From assembly GCA_031119555.1 (NCBI GenBank), contig JAVHXQ010000003.1:58122-122121 (forward strand): a stretch of DNA of 64,000 bases, given 5' to 3'. Below the pieces are notes generated by a model that did not search any database, had not been told where the DNA came from, and was given only the letters and a program-made list of their open reading frames with translations. Origin of the DNA: Candidatus Dactylopiibacterium sp. (GTDB taxonomy: Bacteria > Pseudomonadota > Gammaproteobacteria > Burkholderiales > Rhodocyclaceae). The position numbers were made by a program, and so were the translations under genes. Every line of letters starts with the position of its first letter. Position 1 is the stretch's first letter. Shown here one piece after another: positions 45,531 to 55,024 of this stretch.

Positions 45531-46435
45531 ACGCGCCCGTCTCGCGCCAGCGTCGCTGCCTGCTGGTCATGGGGGGCGCGCTGGCCTTGCCGCTGGGGCA
45601 CGCCGTGGCGCGCGAGCCGGCGCGCCCGCCGCTGCGCGTGGGCGTCATCGATCTGAGCTTTCACCGAGCGACGTCGGCCGTCGTGTGCGCGGTGCTGCAG
45701 CGCATGGGTCTGGCCGTCGTGCCGAGCCATGCCCTGCACGAGGCCGTCTTCGAGCAGCTGCGCGCCGGTGAGATCGACATGGTGGTTTCGGCCTGGCTTC
45801 CGTCCAGCCATGGCCTCTACCAGCGCCGCGTGGAAGAGGTCGTGCCCACGCGCGAGTTCGGCCTGCACTATGAGCCGCATGCGCTGTGGGGCGTGCCCGA
45901 CTACGTGCCGGAAAGCGCCGTGTCTTCCGTGACGGATCTGCTGAAGCCGGAAGTCCGCGAGCGCATGACGCCGTTGATCCAGGGGATAGGTCCGGGCGCC
46001 GGGATCACGCGGTTCTCGATCCGCATGATGGAGGAATACGGCCTGAGCGCTGCCGGCTACCGCTTTCAGACCGGCTCGCAGGACGACTGCTTCTCGGCCT
46101 TCGAGAAAGCGGTCGAGGCCGGGCGCTGGGTCGTCGTGCCGCTGTGGCATCCGCAGTTCCTGCATGCCCGCCACCGGATTCGCGAACTCGCGGATCCCAG
46201 GGGCCTCCTGGGCTCCGTCGACCGCGCCGTGCTGCTCGCCCGCGCCGACCGGCTCGGAGTCTTCACCCCGCCACAGCTGCAGGTGCTCGACAACATCCGT
46301 CTGTCGAACGCCATCGTTTCGCAGCTCGATCTTGCGATCAACCGTGGCGGCCAGACCCCCGAGCAAGCCGCGGAGGCCTGGCTTGCGACGCATCCCGACG
46401 CGCTTTCGCGCTGGATGCAGCCGCTGCGGGGCTGA
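45527..46435 (+). CDS. OpuAC-like glycine-betaine-type binding protein
   Basis: A 302-residue protein with a signal peptide (cleavage near AVAREP). It resembles OpuAC/ProX-type binding domains: VGVIDLSFHRATSAVV at the start, GEIDMVVSAWLPSSHG at about 80-95, and GPGAGITRFS in the middle. No permease or ATPase adjoins it. Alone between a VOC enzyme and a Rid protein, it probably binds a compound handled by this operon rather than an osmolyte. That last point is inference. Confidence 0.82.
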   Translation: MNAPVSRQRRCLLVMGGALALPLGHAVAREPARPPLRVGVIDLSFHRATSAVVCAVLQRMGLAVVPSHALHEAVFEQLRAGEIDMVVSAWLPSSHGLYQRRVEEVVPTREFGLHYEPHALWGVPDYVPESAVSSVTDLLKPEVRERMTPLIQGIGPGAGITRFSIRMMEEYGLSAAGYRFQTGSQDDCFSAFEKAVEAGRWVVVPLWHPQFLHARHRIRELADPRGLLGSVDRAVLLARADRLGVFTPPQLQVLDNIRLSNAIVSQLDLAINRGGQTPEQAAEAWLATHPDALSRWMQPLRG

Positions 46436-46516
46436 AAACACCATCGAAAGACAACCCGTCGCCCGTGCCGCGACGGTTTCATGACGCACGTCCTGTCATT
46501 ACAGGAGGAGACCATC

Positions 46517-47008
46517 ATGCAAGCATCCGCCACACCCGAAGAACGCCTGGTCGCGCTGGGGCTGAAACTGCCCGTCGCGGCGCAGGCCCTGGGCAATTAC
46601 GAGCCCTGGTGCATCGTCGGCAACCTTCTCATGATCTCGGGCCAGTTTCCCTGGATCGACGGTGAGCTCCAGTTCAAGGGGCGCCTGGGCCGCGAGCTCG
46701 ATCTTTCCGAAGGCTACGCCGCCTGCCGCCTGGCCATGCTGAACGCCATTGCCCAGCTCAAATGCGCGGTCGGAGAGCTGCGCCATATCCGCCGCATCTA
46801 CCGCCTCGAGGGAATCCTCAACGTCGCGGAGGGCTTCCACGATCATCCCAAGGCGCTCGACGGCGCGTCGGACCTCGCGCTGCAGGTCTTTGGCGACCGC
46901 GGCCGCCACACCCGGATGATCTTCTCCAATCCGGTGATGCCGATGGACAGCTTCTGTCTGGTGTATGCGTTCGCCGAAGTCGACCTCAGCGCGCTGGAGG
47001 CGAAATGA
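46517..47008 (+). CDS. Rid-family protein (PF14588-like)
   Basis: A 163-residue Rid (YjgF/UK114) protein of the longer type. It shows GNLLMISGQFPWIDGEL (about 36-52), VYRLEG-like and GASDLALQVFGDRGRHTRM stretches. The arginine that imine-deaminating RidA uses appears to be replaced: PMDS stands where RidA has PARS. So it may not act as a 2-aminoacrylate deaminase. A strong AGGAGGAG site precedes the ATG, and the stop overlaps the MFS start. Confidence 0.85.
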   Translation: MQASATPEERLVALGLKLPVAAQALGNYEPWCIVGNLLMISGQFPWIDGELQFKGRLGRELDLSEGYAACRLAMLNAIAQLKCAVGELRHIRRIYRLEGILNVAEGFHDHPKALDGASDLALQVFGDRGRHTRMIFSNPVMPMDSFCLVYAFAEVDLSALEAK

Positions 47009-48246
47009 ACCCGTCCCAACGCCTCTTCGCGGCCAGCTGTCTGTCCATCATGGTGACCGCCATGATCTTCTCGATCCGTGCCGACATCCTGCAGCCCGTG
47101 GCACAGCAGTATCACCTTTCCAACGCCCTGATCGGTCTAACCATGTCTTCGGTGTTCTGGGGCTTCACGCTGGGCATTTTTGTCAGTGGGCTGATCGTGG
47201 ACCTGATCGGCATGAAGCCCCTGCACATCCTCTCCGGCCTGGGCTATCTGGTGGGCATCGGCATGATCCTGCTGGCGCCCCCTGCCAGCGCTGAAGTCGA
47301 GCAGCTGCGCGACTCCATGGGGACCACCATCCTTTACTGGGGCTTCCTGCTCACGGGGATCGCCCAGGGCATCGTCGAAGGCGTGACGAACCCGCTCGTG
47401 GCCACGCTGTTCCGGCACGACAAGCGCCGCATGCTCAACAAACTGCATGCCTGGTGGCCCGGCGGGCTGGTGGTGGGCGGTCTCGTGGCCTGGATGCTCG
47501 GGCGCATGGGGCTGGGGTGGGAGGTCCGCCTCGCGAGCGTGGCGGTGCCGGTGGTCATTTACCTGTGGATGATCCTGCCGCTGCAGTACCCGCCCTCCGA
47601 GCGCGTGAGCGCGCGGATTCCCACGCTGCACATGCTGGCCGAGATCCGCCGCCCGATGTTCCTGTTGCTGTTCGCGCTGATGTGGCTTACCGCCGCCACC
47701 GAACTGGCGCCCGACCAGTGGTTCGCCAAGATCATGTCCGATCTGCTGCCGACGCTTGGGAAGAACGCCATCCTGTTCCTGGTCTATACCGCCGGCCTGA
47801 TGTTCTTGTTGCGTCAGTACGCGGCGGGCTGGCTGTTCCACCGGATGTCGCCCTATGCGGTGCTGACCGGCAGCGCGGTCCTGTCGTTCGCCGGTCTGGC
47901 CGTGCTGGGTGTGCTCGATCCGCATGCGCAATGGGCGGGCTGGGCCGCGTTCGCCGGGGCGACGCTGTTTGGCGTGGGAAAGACCTTCTTCTGGCCCACG
48001 ATGCTCGCGGTCACGACGGAGCAGTTTCCGCGTGGCGGCGCTTTCCTGCTGAATCTCGTGGGTGGCGCGGGCATGCTCTCGGTCATGGTGGCGCTGCCCA
48101 TCGTGGGGGGGCTCATGGACAAGCACGATACGCAGACCGCGCTGATGCAGTTCAGTCTCCTGCCAGCCGTCCTCATGATCGTGTTCGGAGGCTTGTGGCT
48201 GTCGCAGCGACAGCGGGGAGGCTACGCGCCCCAGTCGCTGGATTGA
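47005..48246 (+). CDS. MFS transporter
   Basis: A 413-residue inner-membrane protein with about twelve hydrophobic segments. The MFS loop between helices 2 and 3 is present in altered form (GLIVDLIGMKPLHIL). LTAATELAPDQWFAK in the middle and GKTFFWPTMLAV late are family-like. Last gene of the VOC operon, overlapping the Rid gene by ATGA. Likely it moves the substrate or product of the operon; direction unknown. Confidence 0.9.
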   Translation: MNPSQRLFAASCLSIMVTAMIFSIRADILQPVAQQYHLSNALIGLTMSSVFWGFTLGIFVSGLIVDLIGMKPLHILSGLGYLVGIGMILLAPPASAEVEQLRDSMGTTILYWGFLLTGIAQGIVEGVTNPLVATLFRHDKRRMLNKLHAWWPGGLVVGGLVAWMLGRMGLGWEVRLASVAVPVVIYLWMILPLQYPPSERVSARIPTLHMLAEIRRPMFLLLFALMWLTAATELAPDQWFAKIMSDLLPTLGKNAILFLVYTAGLMFLLRQYAAGWLFHRMSPYAVLTGSAVLSFAGLAVLGVLDPHAQWAGWAAFAGATLFGVGKTFFWPTMLAVTTEQFPRGGAFLLNLVGGAGMLSVMVALPIVGGLMDKHDTQTALMQFSLLPAVLMIVFGGLWLSQRQRGGYAPQSLD

Positions 48247-48259
48247 GCCCGTGCGTGCG

Positions 48260-48280
48260 CCCCGGCCCGGTTTGCCGGGG
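48260..48280 (+). other. Hairpin after the MFS gene
   Basis: CCCCGGC and GCCGGGG form a 7-bp stem with a 7-base loop, 14 bases after the MFS stop. No T-run follows, so it is not a standard terminator; the exbD terminator lies beyond on the other strand. Confidence 0.4.
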
Positions 48281-48458
48281 CGGGGCGTGCGACGGTCGCG
48301 CGTCGTGCGCGAAGGGGTGACGAAGGGAGCGCAAGAGGGCGAGGGGGCAAGGCGACAAAGCCTTGCCCGCCCGGCCCGCCGGAGCCCGGTGGGGCGCATC
48401 GGCGCAGCGACGGTGAGCGCGTGGTGAGCGACCGGGGAGGCGTGCTTGCGGGGGGCGC

Positions 48459-48483
48459 AAAAAAAACGCGGCCCTGGGCCGCG
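48459..48483 (-). terminator. Rho-independent terminator after exbD
   Basis: On the minus strand a long GC stem (CGCGGCC/GGCCGCG) is followed by eight T. It is 24 bases past the exbD stop. Confidence 0.9.
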
Positions 48484-48507
48484 GTGGTGGCGTGGTCCAG
48501 CGACCGG

Positions 48508-48936
48508 TCAGGATTCGGGCTGGGTCACGAACGCAATCTTGGAGAGCTTGGCGCGCGAGGCGGCTCCCATCACCTTGGCGACGATCTCGTAGGGCGTGGT
48601 CTTGTCCGCGCGCAGGTGGATCTCCGGCGCGCCGGCCGGATCGGTCACGGCCTGGCCGGCTGCCTGGAAGCGCGCTTCCATGCCAGCCTCATCCACTTTC
48701 TCGCCATTCCAGAAAATCGCCGAGTCGGGCGTCAGCGCGATCTCGATGCGCTCGGCCTGCACACGGTTCTCTTCGTTCGAGGTGCGCGGCAGCTCCACCT
48801 TGACCGCGTGCGTGAGCAAGGGCGCGGTGAGGATGAAGATCACCAGCAGCACCAGCATCACGTCGATCAGCGGGACCATGTTGATCTCCGCCATCGGCGC
48901 GGCGTTGCCGTCCTTGTTGAATCCGCCGAAGGCCAT
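48508..48936 (-). CDS. exbD: Biopolymer transport protein ExbD
   Basis: ExbD (142 residues) is the one-helix partner of ExbB in the TonB motor. A short N-terminus is followed by MAEINMVPLIDVMLVLLVIFIL, which holds the functional Asp of the helix in PLIDVMLVL at about 24-32. A periplasmic domain follows. ATG 48936 overlaps the exbB stop by one base; a GTG immediately before it is the alternative. It is the last gene of tonB-exbB-exbD. Confidence 0.95.
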   Translation of the reverse strand: MAFGGFNKDGNAAPMAEINMVPLIDVMLVLLVIFILTAPLLTHAVKVELPRTSNEENRVQAERIEIALTPDSAIFWNGEKVDEAGMEARFQAAGQAVTDPAGAPEIHLRADKTTPYEIVAKVMGAASRAKLSKIAFVTQPES

Positions 48937-49658
48937 CACGCCGCTCCCTGGTTCAGCGAAACGATCTTGCCGTTCTGATTGTGAGCGCCGGTCGTGAGAT
49001 AGGCGAACAGGTCATGCGCGAAGGCGTCCAGGCTGGCGAGGGTGAGCCGGTTGTGGCGCGTGAAACTGTTGTAGGCCACGACCGCCGGAATCGCGACGGC
49101 CAGCCCCAGCCCGGTCATGATCAGCGCTTCCCCCACGGGGCCGGCAACCTTGTCGAGCGTGCCGGCGCCGCTCATGCCGATCGACACCAGCGCGCCATAC
49201 ACGCCCCAGACGGTGCCCAGCAGCCCCACGAAAGGCGCGGTCGAACCCACCGTGGCCAGCACGGTGAGGCCGTTTTCGAGCTTCGCGGTCTCCTCGTCGA
49301 TGACCTTGCGCATGCTGCGCGTGAGGAAGTCCGCCAGCCCGCCGGTTTCGGCGATCTTGCCGCCGCCGGTGCGCACGTGGTGGTCGCGCGCGTGGATGGC
49401 GTGGCTCGTCAGGTGCGAGAAAGGCTCATGGGCGCCGTGCGTGTGGATCTCGCCCCGGACTTCCTCGATGGAACTCGCGTTCCAGAAGAAATTCACGAAG
49501 CGTTCGGAGGCGCGGCGCAGCCTCAGGTTGCTGATCGTCTTGGTGATGATGAAATACCACGAGGCCAGCGACATCACGAGCAGGATCACGAACAGGGTCT
49601 TGCCGAGGCCGTCCGCGTGGGAGATGAAGTGGGCGAAGCCGAGAGTCTGGTTTTCCAT
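48936..49658 (-). CDS. exbB: Biopolymer transport protein ExbB
   Basis: ExbB (240 residues), TolQ/MotA family proton-channel subunit. Three hydrophobic segments are visible: about 22-42, 135-160 and 175-195. VGSTAPFVGLLGTVWGVY and GEALIMTGLGLAVAIPAVVAYN are signature stretches. It lies 39 bases after tonB and is coupled to exbD by overlapping codons. Confidence 0.95.
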   Translation of the reverse strand: MENQTLGFAHFISHADGLGKTLFVILLVMSLASWYFIITKTISNLRLRRASERFVNFFWNASSIEEVRGEIHTHGAHEPFSHLTSHAIHARDHHVRTGGGKIAETGGLADFLTRSMRKVIDEETAKLENGLTVLATVGSTAPFVGLLGTVWGVYGALVSIGMSGAGTLDKVAGPVGEALIMTGLGLAVAIPAVVAYNSFTRHNRLTLASLDAFAHDLFAYLTTGAHNQNGKIVSLNQGAA

Positions 49659-49697
49659 GGTGGGGTCTGTGCGGCGGATCAGGAAGGGGAGGAAGCT

Positions 49698-50390
49698 TCA
49701 GCGGTCAAGCTGGAACTGGATCGGAAAGCGCACCCAGCCCACGACCGCGCGCTCGCCCAGGCGAGCGGGCTGGAAGCGATAGGCCGAGGCGACGGTGTCG
49801 CGCGCGGAGCGGTCCAGGCGCGGGAAGCCCGAGCCTTTGTCGATGAGTACCTGCAGGGGGCGGCCGTCCTCGCTGACCTGCACGCGCAGCCAGACCGTGC
49901 CCTCTTCGGCCAGTGCGACCGACGACCGTGGGTAGGGCGGTTTCGGGTTGTGCAGGTGGTCCGCGTCGTGGCGCGGTGCCTGCAGGGCTTCCTGTGTCGG
50001 CCCGGCAACCGCGGCGGGTGGCGGCGCGGCGGGCGGCATTTCCTTTGGCGGCGGCGGAGCCGTGATGATGGCCGCGTTGTTGGCGGGGGCGGGCGCCTCG
50101 GTCTGCAGCACGGGCGCGGGGGCGGGCTTGGGCGGCGCGGGGCGCGGCTGCGGCTTCACGCTCTGCTTCATCGGCAGGGGCTTGGGCGGCTCGGGCTGCG
50201 GTGCGGCGACTTCAGGCTTGGGCTCGGGAGCGGTCACGAGTTCCATGCGCAGCGGCGGTGTGAAAACCTGCCGGATCACGGGTTGCGCGAGCGTGACCAG
50301 TGCGGCTCCCACCGCCAGGTGCAGGCCGACCACGAGCACGAGACTCAGTGCGCGTTCGGAAAGGGGCTGTTGAAGAGAGAGGGAGCGCAT
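49698..50390 (-). CDS. tonB: Energy transducer TonB
   Basis: TonB (230 residues) links ExbBD to outer-membrane receptors. There is an N-terminal membrane anchor (about 14-36), a long Pro/Lys/Ala-rich spacer (about 55-130) and a C-terminal domain with PPYPRSSVALAEEGTVWLRV. ATG 50390 was chosen as it begins just before the anchor. A GTG at 50435 would extend it. A Fur-like box is 60-80 bases upstream, suggesting iron control of the whole operon. Confidence 0.92.
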   Translation of the reverse strand: MRSLSLQQPLSERALSLVLVVGLHLAVGAALVTLAQPVIRQVFTPPLRMELVTAPEPKPEVAAPQPEPPKPLPMKQSVKPQPRPAPPKPAPAPVLQTEAPAPANNAAIITAPPPPKEMPPAAPPPAAVAGPTQEALQAPRHDADHLHNPKPPYPRSSVALAEEGTVWLRVQVSEDGRPLQVLIDKGSGFPRLDRSARDTVASAYRFQPARLGERAVVGWVRFPIQFQLDR

Positions 50391-50451
50391 GGTGAAGCCG
50401 GAGAAGCGGAGGGGGCGCGAGCCGGCGGGGGCCACCGGTAGAATGCGCGCA

Positions 50452-50471
50452 GATGCGAATTATTCTTATTA
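50452..50471 (-). promoter_or_regulatory. Fur-like box upstream of tonB
   Basis: On the minus strand it reads AATAAGAATAATTCGCATCT, with core GAAT-A-ATTC at 50465-50457. It resembles the box upstream of the siderophore receptor. Confidence 0.65.
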
Positions 50472-50618
50472 GTGTGGCGTGCGTCAAGTTCCCCTGCGGG
50501 CGAGGGTGGTGCGCCGCGTCGCGCAGGCTGCCCGGGCGCGGGGCAGACTCACGCCCGCGCGGGGTTCCGGGTTAGAATTCCGCCCCTTGATTCCCAACGA
50601 TTTCCGTACGGCCCGCCC

Positions 50619-53270
50619 ATGAAAGCCGCAGACATCCGTTCGACCTTTCTCAATTACTTCGCCTCCAAGGGCCACCAGATCGTGCCGTCGAGCCCGGTCG
50701 TGCCCGGCGACGATCCCACGCTGCTGTTCACCAACGCGGGGATGAACCAGTTCAAGGATGTTTTCCTGGGCTTCGACAAGCGCCCCTACACGCGCGCCAC
50801 GACGGCGCAGAAGTGTATCCGCGCGGGCGGCAAGCACAACGACCTCGAGAACGTCGGCTACACCGCGCGTCACCACACGTTTTTCGAGATGCTGGGCAAC
50901 TTCAGCTTCGGCGACTACTTCAAGCAGGACGCGATCCGTTACGCCTGGGAACTGCTGACCGAGGTCTTCAAGCTGCCCAAGGAACGCCTGTGGGCCACGG
51001 TGTATGCCGAGGACGACGAGGCGTACGACATCTGGACGCGCCAGATCGGCCTGCCGCCCGAGCGCGTGGTGCGCATCGGCGACAACAAGGGGGCGCGCTA
51101 CGCGTCCGACAATTTCTGGATGATGGGCGACACCGGCCCCTGCGGTCCCTGCTCCGAGATCTTCTACGACTTCGGGCCGGGCGTGGCGGGCGGCCCTCCC
51201 GGCAGCCCCGATGAAGACGGCGACCGCTATACCGAGGTCTGGAACAACGTGTTCATGCAGTTCAATCGTCGCGTCGACGAGAACGGCAACTACGTCATGG
51301 ACCCGCTGCCCAAGCCCAGCGTCGATACCGGCATGGGCCTGGAGCGTCTGGCGCGCGTGCTGCAGAACGTGCCGACCAATTACGACATCGACCTTTTCGT
51401 GAATCTCATGGCGGCCGCGCGCCGCGAGGTCGAGGTCGCGGGTGGCGTGGACGTCGACCCGGCTTCGCCGTCGCTGAAGGCGATCGCCGACCATATCCGC
51501 GCGTGCGCCTTCACGGTGGCCGACGGCGTGGTGCCTTCCAACGAAGGCCGTGGCTACGTGCTGCGCCGCATTGCCCGCCGCGCGATCCGCCACGGCTACA
51601 AGCTCGGCGCGCGCAAGCCGTTCTTCTACAAGCTCGTGGCCGCGCTGACCGCCGAGATGGGCTCGGCCTACCCCGAGCTCGTCGCGCGCCAGCGCCGCAT
51701 CACCGACGTGCTCAAGCAGGAGGAGGAACGCTTCTTCCTGACCATCGCCAACGGCATGGAGATCCTGGAAAGCGCGCTGGCCGCGCTGGGCGAGGGGCAG
51801 GGGCTGGACGGCGAGACGGCCTTCAAGCTGCACGACACTTACGGATTCCCGCTGGACCTCACGGCCGACGTGCTGCGTGAGCGCGGCCTGTCGGTGGATG
51901 AGGCCGGCTTCAACTCGGCGATGGCGCGCCAGCGCGAGCAGGCGCGCGCGGCGGGCAAATTCAAGATGGCGCTGGGCCTGGAATACTCGGGCCAGCCGAC
52001 GACCTTCCACGGCTATGAGAAGCTCATGGTCGAAGACGCGAAGGTGACCGCGCTCTACGTGGATGGCAGCCCCGCCGAAGTCGTGCGTGCCGGCGACGAT
52101 GCCGTGCTCGTGCTCGACAACACGCCGTTCTACGCCGAGTCCGGCGGCCAGTGCGGCGACGCGGGCTTCCTGCAGAACGGTGCGGCGCGGTTCGAGGTGG
52201 ACGACACGCAGAAGATCCAGGCCGATGTCTTCGGCCATCACGGCCGCGTCGTCGAGGGCGAGATCCGCGTCGGCGACATCATCGACGCGCGCGTCAATGG
52301 CACGCGCCGCGCTTCGGTGGCCCGCAATCACTCCGCGACCCACCTCATGCACAAGGCCCTGCGCGAAGTGCTGGGCAGCCACGTGCAGCAGAAGGGCTCG
52401 CAGGTCGACGCCGAGAAGACCCGCTTCGACTTCGCGCATACCGCCGCGCTGTCGGAGGACGAGATCATCCGGGTCGAGCGCATCGTCAATCGCGAGATCA
52501 TGCTGAACCCCGCCACGCAGGCGCGCGTGATGGGCATTGAGGACGCCCAGAAGAGCGGCGCCATGATGCTCTTCGGCGAGAAGTACGGCGACGCGGTGCG
52601 CGTGCTCGACATCGGCTCCTCGCGCGAGCTGTGCGGCGGCACCCACGTGGCGCGCACGGGCGACATCGGCTTCTTCAAGATCGTCAGCGAAGGCGGCGTG
52701 GCGGCGGGCATCCGGCGCGTCGAGGCCATCACGGGCGAAGCCGCCGTGAATTACGTGATCGACGTGGCGGCCGACGTCAACGAATGCGCCACCCTGCTGC
52801 GCGTGAGCCATCAGCGCGGCGCCGTGCCGCAGAGCCTGGCCGCGCTCGTCGAAGAGAAGCGCACGCTCGAGAAGGAGCTGGCCGCGCTCAAGGGCAAGCT
52901 CGCTTCCAGCCAGGGCGATGCGCTGGCCGCACAGGCCGAGGACGTGGGCGGCGTGATGGTGCTGGCCGCGCGCCTGGAAGGCGCCGACGTGCCCGCCCTG
53001 CGCGAGGCGGTCGACAAGCTGCGCGACAAGCTCGGCTCGGCGGCCGTGGTGCTGGCGGCCGTCAACGAAGGCAAGGTCAGCCTCATCGCCGGCGTGACCA
53101 AGGAGCTGACGAACCGCGTGAAGGCTGGCGAACTCGTGAACTTCGTGGCGCAGCAGATCGGTGGCAAGGGCGGCGGACGTCCCGACATGGCGCAGGCGGG
53201 CGGGACCGACCCGGCCGCGCTGCCGGCGGCGCTGGCCGGGGTCCGGAGCTGGGTGGCCGGGCGGCTCTGA
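50619..53270 (+). CDS. alaS: Alanyl-tRNA synthetase AlaS
   Basis: AlaS (883 residues; E. coli has 876) charges tRNA-Ala. The class II catalytic core is at the N-terminus ([38 protein letters not shown]). The editing domain carries [17 protein letters not shown] and [13 protein letters not shown], whose His and Cys bind zinc. A C-terminal coiled coil and glycine-rich C-Ala domain ([15 protein letters not shown]) complete it. TAGAAT at 50573-50578 may be its -10 element. A terminator follows. Confidence 0.98.
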   Translation: MKAADIRSTFLNYFASKGHQIVPSSPVVPGDDPTLLFTNAGMNQFKDVFLGFDKRPYTRATTAQKCIRAGGKHNDLENVGYTARHHTFFEMLGNFSFGDYFKQDAIRYAWELLTEVFKLPKERLWATVYAEDDEAYDIWTRQIGLPPERVVRIGDNKGARYASDNFWMMGDTGPCGPCSEIFYDFGPGVAGGPPGSPDEDGDRYTEVWNNVFMQFNRRVDENGNYVMDPLPKPSVDTGMGLERLARVLQNVPTNYDIDLFVNLMAAARREVEVAGGVDVDPASPSLKAIADHIRACAFTVADGVVPSNEGRGYVLRRIARRAIRHGYKLGARKPFFYKLVAALTAEMGSAYPELVARQRRITDVLKQEEERFFLTIANGMEILESALAALGEGQGLDGETAFKLHDTYGFPLDLTADVLRERGLSVDEAGFNSAMARQREQARAAGKFKMALGLEYSGQPTTFHGYEKLMVEDAKVTALYVDGSPAEVVRAGDDAVLVLDNTPFYAESGGQCGDAGFLQNGAARFEVDDTQKIQADVFGHHGRVVEGEIRVGDIIDARVNGTRRASVARNHSATHLMHKALREVLGSHVQQKGSQVDAEKTRFDFAHTAALSEDEIIRVERIVNREIMLNPATQARVMGIEDAQKSGAMMLFGEKYGDAVRVLDIGSSRELCGGTHVARTGDIGFFKIVSEGGVAAGIRRVEAITGEAAVNYVIDVAADVNECATLLRVSHQRGAVPQSLAALVEEKRTLEKELAALKGKLASSQGDALAAQAEDVGGVMVLAARLEGADVPALREAVDKLRDKLGSAAVVLAAVNEGKVSLIAGVTKELTNRVKAGELVNFVAQQIGGKGGGRPDMAQAGGTDPAALPAALAGVRSWVAGRL

Positions 53271-53303
53271 GGCTCTGAGCCGGTCAGGCACGCTTGACGA
53301 AAT

Positions 53304-53333
53304 AACCACGCCCGCACGGGCGTGGTTTTTTTT
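53304..53333 (+). terminator. Rho-independent terminator after alaS
   Basis: CCACGCCCG and CGGGCGTGG form a 9-bp stem with a CA loop; eight T follow. It lies 33 bases past the alaS stop and could also limit transcription from the convergent SDR gene. Confidence 0.93.
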
Positions 53334-53347
53334 CGGGCGCGCAGCCC

Positions 53348-54217
53348 TCAGCCGTTGATGATCTCGCCGCCGTTCGGGTGCAGCATCTGGCCGGCCATGA
53401 ACGAAGCGTCGGCCGAGGCAAGGAACACGTAAGCCGGCGCGATCTCCACCGGCTGCCCGGCGCGTTGCATGGGCGCGTGCCCGCCGAATTCGGCGACCTC
53501 TTTCGCGGTGAAGGTCGAAGGAATCAAGGGCGTCCAGACCGGCCCGGGCGCGACGCCATTGACGCGGATGCCGCGCGGCAGCAGCTGCTGCGAGAGCGAA
53601 CGCGTGAAGGCCACGACCGCGCCCTTGGTGGCGGCATAGTCGAGCAGTTTCGGGCTGCCGCGGTAGGCCGTGACCGAGGCCGTGTTGATGATGCGCGCGC
53701 CCTCTTCGAGATGCGGCAGCGCCGCCTGGGTCAGGAAGAACATGCCGAACACGTTGGTGCGGAAGGTCCGCTCGAGCTGATCGGAGGTGATTTCCGCCAG
53801 CGATTCGCGCGGGTGCTGCTCGGCGGCGTTATTGACGAGCACGTCCAGGCGGCCAAAGCGCTCGAGCGTCTGCCGCACGGCGTCGGCACAGAACTTCGGG
53901 TCACCGATGTCGCCCGCCACGCAGAGGCATTCCCGCCCCAGCGCGCGCACCATGGCGGCGGTCTCCTCGGCGTCATCGTGCTCGTCCAGATAGACGATCA
54001 CCACATGCGCACCTTCCTTGGCGAAGGCAAGCGCGACCGCGCGACCGATGCCACTGTCGCCGCCGCTGATGAGGGAGACTTCACCGCTCAGGCGCAGGCT
54101 CCCCGGTTCGGCGTTGAGGGCGAGCGGACGCGGGTCCATCTCGCTTTCGAGGCCGGGTTGGCGATCCTGGTGCTGGGGCGGGTTGATGTGCTTCTGTTCC
54201 TGGGTGTCCTGCGTCAT
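53348..54217 (-). CDS. SDR-family oxidoreductase (YghA/YhdG-like)
   Basis: A 289-residue classical short-chain dehydrogenase with a 45-residue N-terminal extension. The cofactor loop is GGDSGIGRAVALAFA (about 52-66), with VNNAAEQHP and the catalytic YAATKGA (Tyr, Lys) later. The extended N-terminus and PGPVWTPLIPST match the group to which E. coli YghA belongs. The stop is 39 bases from alaS's terminator side; the start is 11 bases from the next gene's stop, so it is probably in one operon with the two genes upstream. Confidence 0.92.
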   Translation of the reverse strand: MTQDTQEQKHINPPQHQDRQPGLESEMDPRPLALNAEPGSLRLSGEVSLISGGDSGIGRAVALAFAKEGAHVVIVYLDEHDDAEETAAMVRALGRECLCVAGDIGDPKFCADAVRQTLERFGRLDVLVNNAAEQHPRESLAEITSDQLERTFRTNVFGMFFLTQAALPHLEEGARIINTASVTAYRGSPKLLDYAATKGAVVAFTRSLSQQLLPRGIRVNGVAPGPVWTPLIPSTFTAKEVAEFGGHAPMQRAGQPVEIAPAYVFLASADASFMAGQMLHPNGGEIING

Positions 54218-54228
54218 TGCATCGATCC

Positions 54229-54447
54229 TCAGCGCTCGTCGTCACGGGTGCGACGGTGGTCGCGCGATTTCGGACGGCGGTTCGACACGCCCGCCTTGTC
54301 GAGCGAGATCGCCACCGCCTGGCGCTGCGCCTTGCGGCGCGACTCCGGACGACTGTTGCCGAGGGTGCCGTCCTCTTCCCAATCGTGGATCAGCGTCTTG
54401 ATGTTGTGACTGATGGTGGCGCGGCTCTTGCCGGAACGCAGGGGCAT
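54229..54447 (-). CDS. Small basic protein (72 residues)
   Basis: A highly basic polypeptide starting MPLRSGKSRATISHNIKTLIHDW and carrying RKAQRQAVAISLDKAG, a motif recalled from small stress-type proteins of soil bacteria (DUF6496-like). AAGGAG lies 6 bases before the ATG. It sits between a dehydrogenase and a membrane protein, all on one strand. The function is unknown. Confidence 0.7.
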   Translation of the reverse strand: MPLRSGKSRATISHNIKTLIHDWEEDGTLGNSRPESRRKAQRQAVAISLDKAGVSNRRPKSRDHRRTRDDER

Positions 54448-54493
54448 GATCGACTCCTTGTCGGGGGGATGAAGCGGAGGGGAGGGAGAGGGC

Positions 54494-55024
54494 TCAGATC
54501 GAGCGCACGATTTCGCCGCCGCTGCCTTCGAGCAGGTCGGTGACGCGGCGTGTCTGGTCGGTGTCGGCCGGGTGCACCACGACCGCCCATTTGCCTTCGG
54601 CAAGCGCGCCGCGCAGGCGCTCATTCACGCGGGTGTGGTCGGGCCGCAGGCTGATGAGGCCGCCCAGCATCATCCCGCCCATCGTGCAGAAGCCGACCGC
54701 GGCGGCCATCACGGCGCCCGGGGAATCCGCCGCGCTCATGAGGTTGCCCATCACCATCACGCCACCGATCACCGCACCCAGCACCATGCCGGCCAGGCCC
54801 AGCACCACGTGCGAGCGGATCAGCGTGTGCCAGATGCCTTCGCGCTCGGGCTCGAGCTTGCGGGCAAAGGCCGTGTCGCCGGGGTGCAGCACCGAAACCT
54901 GCCAGGTAGCCAGCGCGACATGGGCGATGAGCCGGCTTGCCACGGCGGTGGCCGCCGCCCGGTCCGCGTAGATCGCGCCCACGAGGGTGCGCGAAGTTTC
55001 TCCAGTGAGGATGTGGCTCGTCAT
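54494..55024 (-). CDS. Hypothetical glycine-rich membrane protein
   Basis: A 176-residue protein with two hydrophobic, glycine-rich segments at about 76-97 and 103-124, separated by a short loop. Flanking cytoplasmic parts show VVHPADTDQTRRVTDLLEGSGGEIV at the end. It resembles glycine-zipper-like stress proteins but I cannot name a family. ATG 55024 has AGGAG in front. First gene of the membrane protein, small basic protein, dehydrogenase run. Confidence 0.7.
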   Translation of the reverse strand: MTSHILTGETSRTLVGAIYADRAAATAVASRLIAHVALATWQVSVLHPGDTAFARKLEPEREGIWHTLIRSHVVLGLAGMVLGAVIGGVMVMGNLMSAADSPGAVMAAAVGFCTMGGMMLGGLISLRPDHTRVNERLRGALAEGKWAVVVHPADTDQTRRVTDLLEGSGGEIVRSI

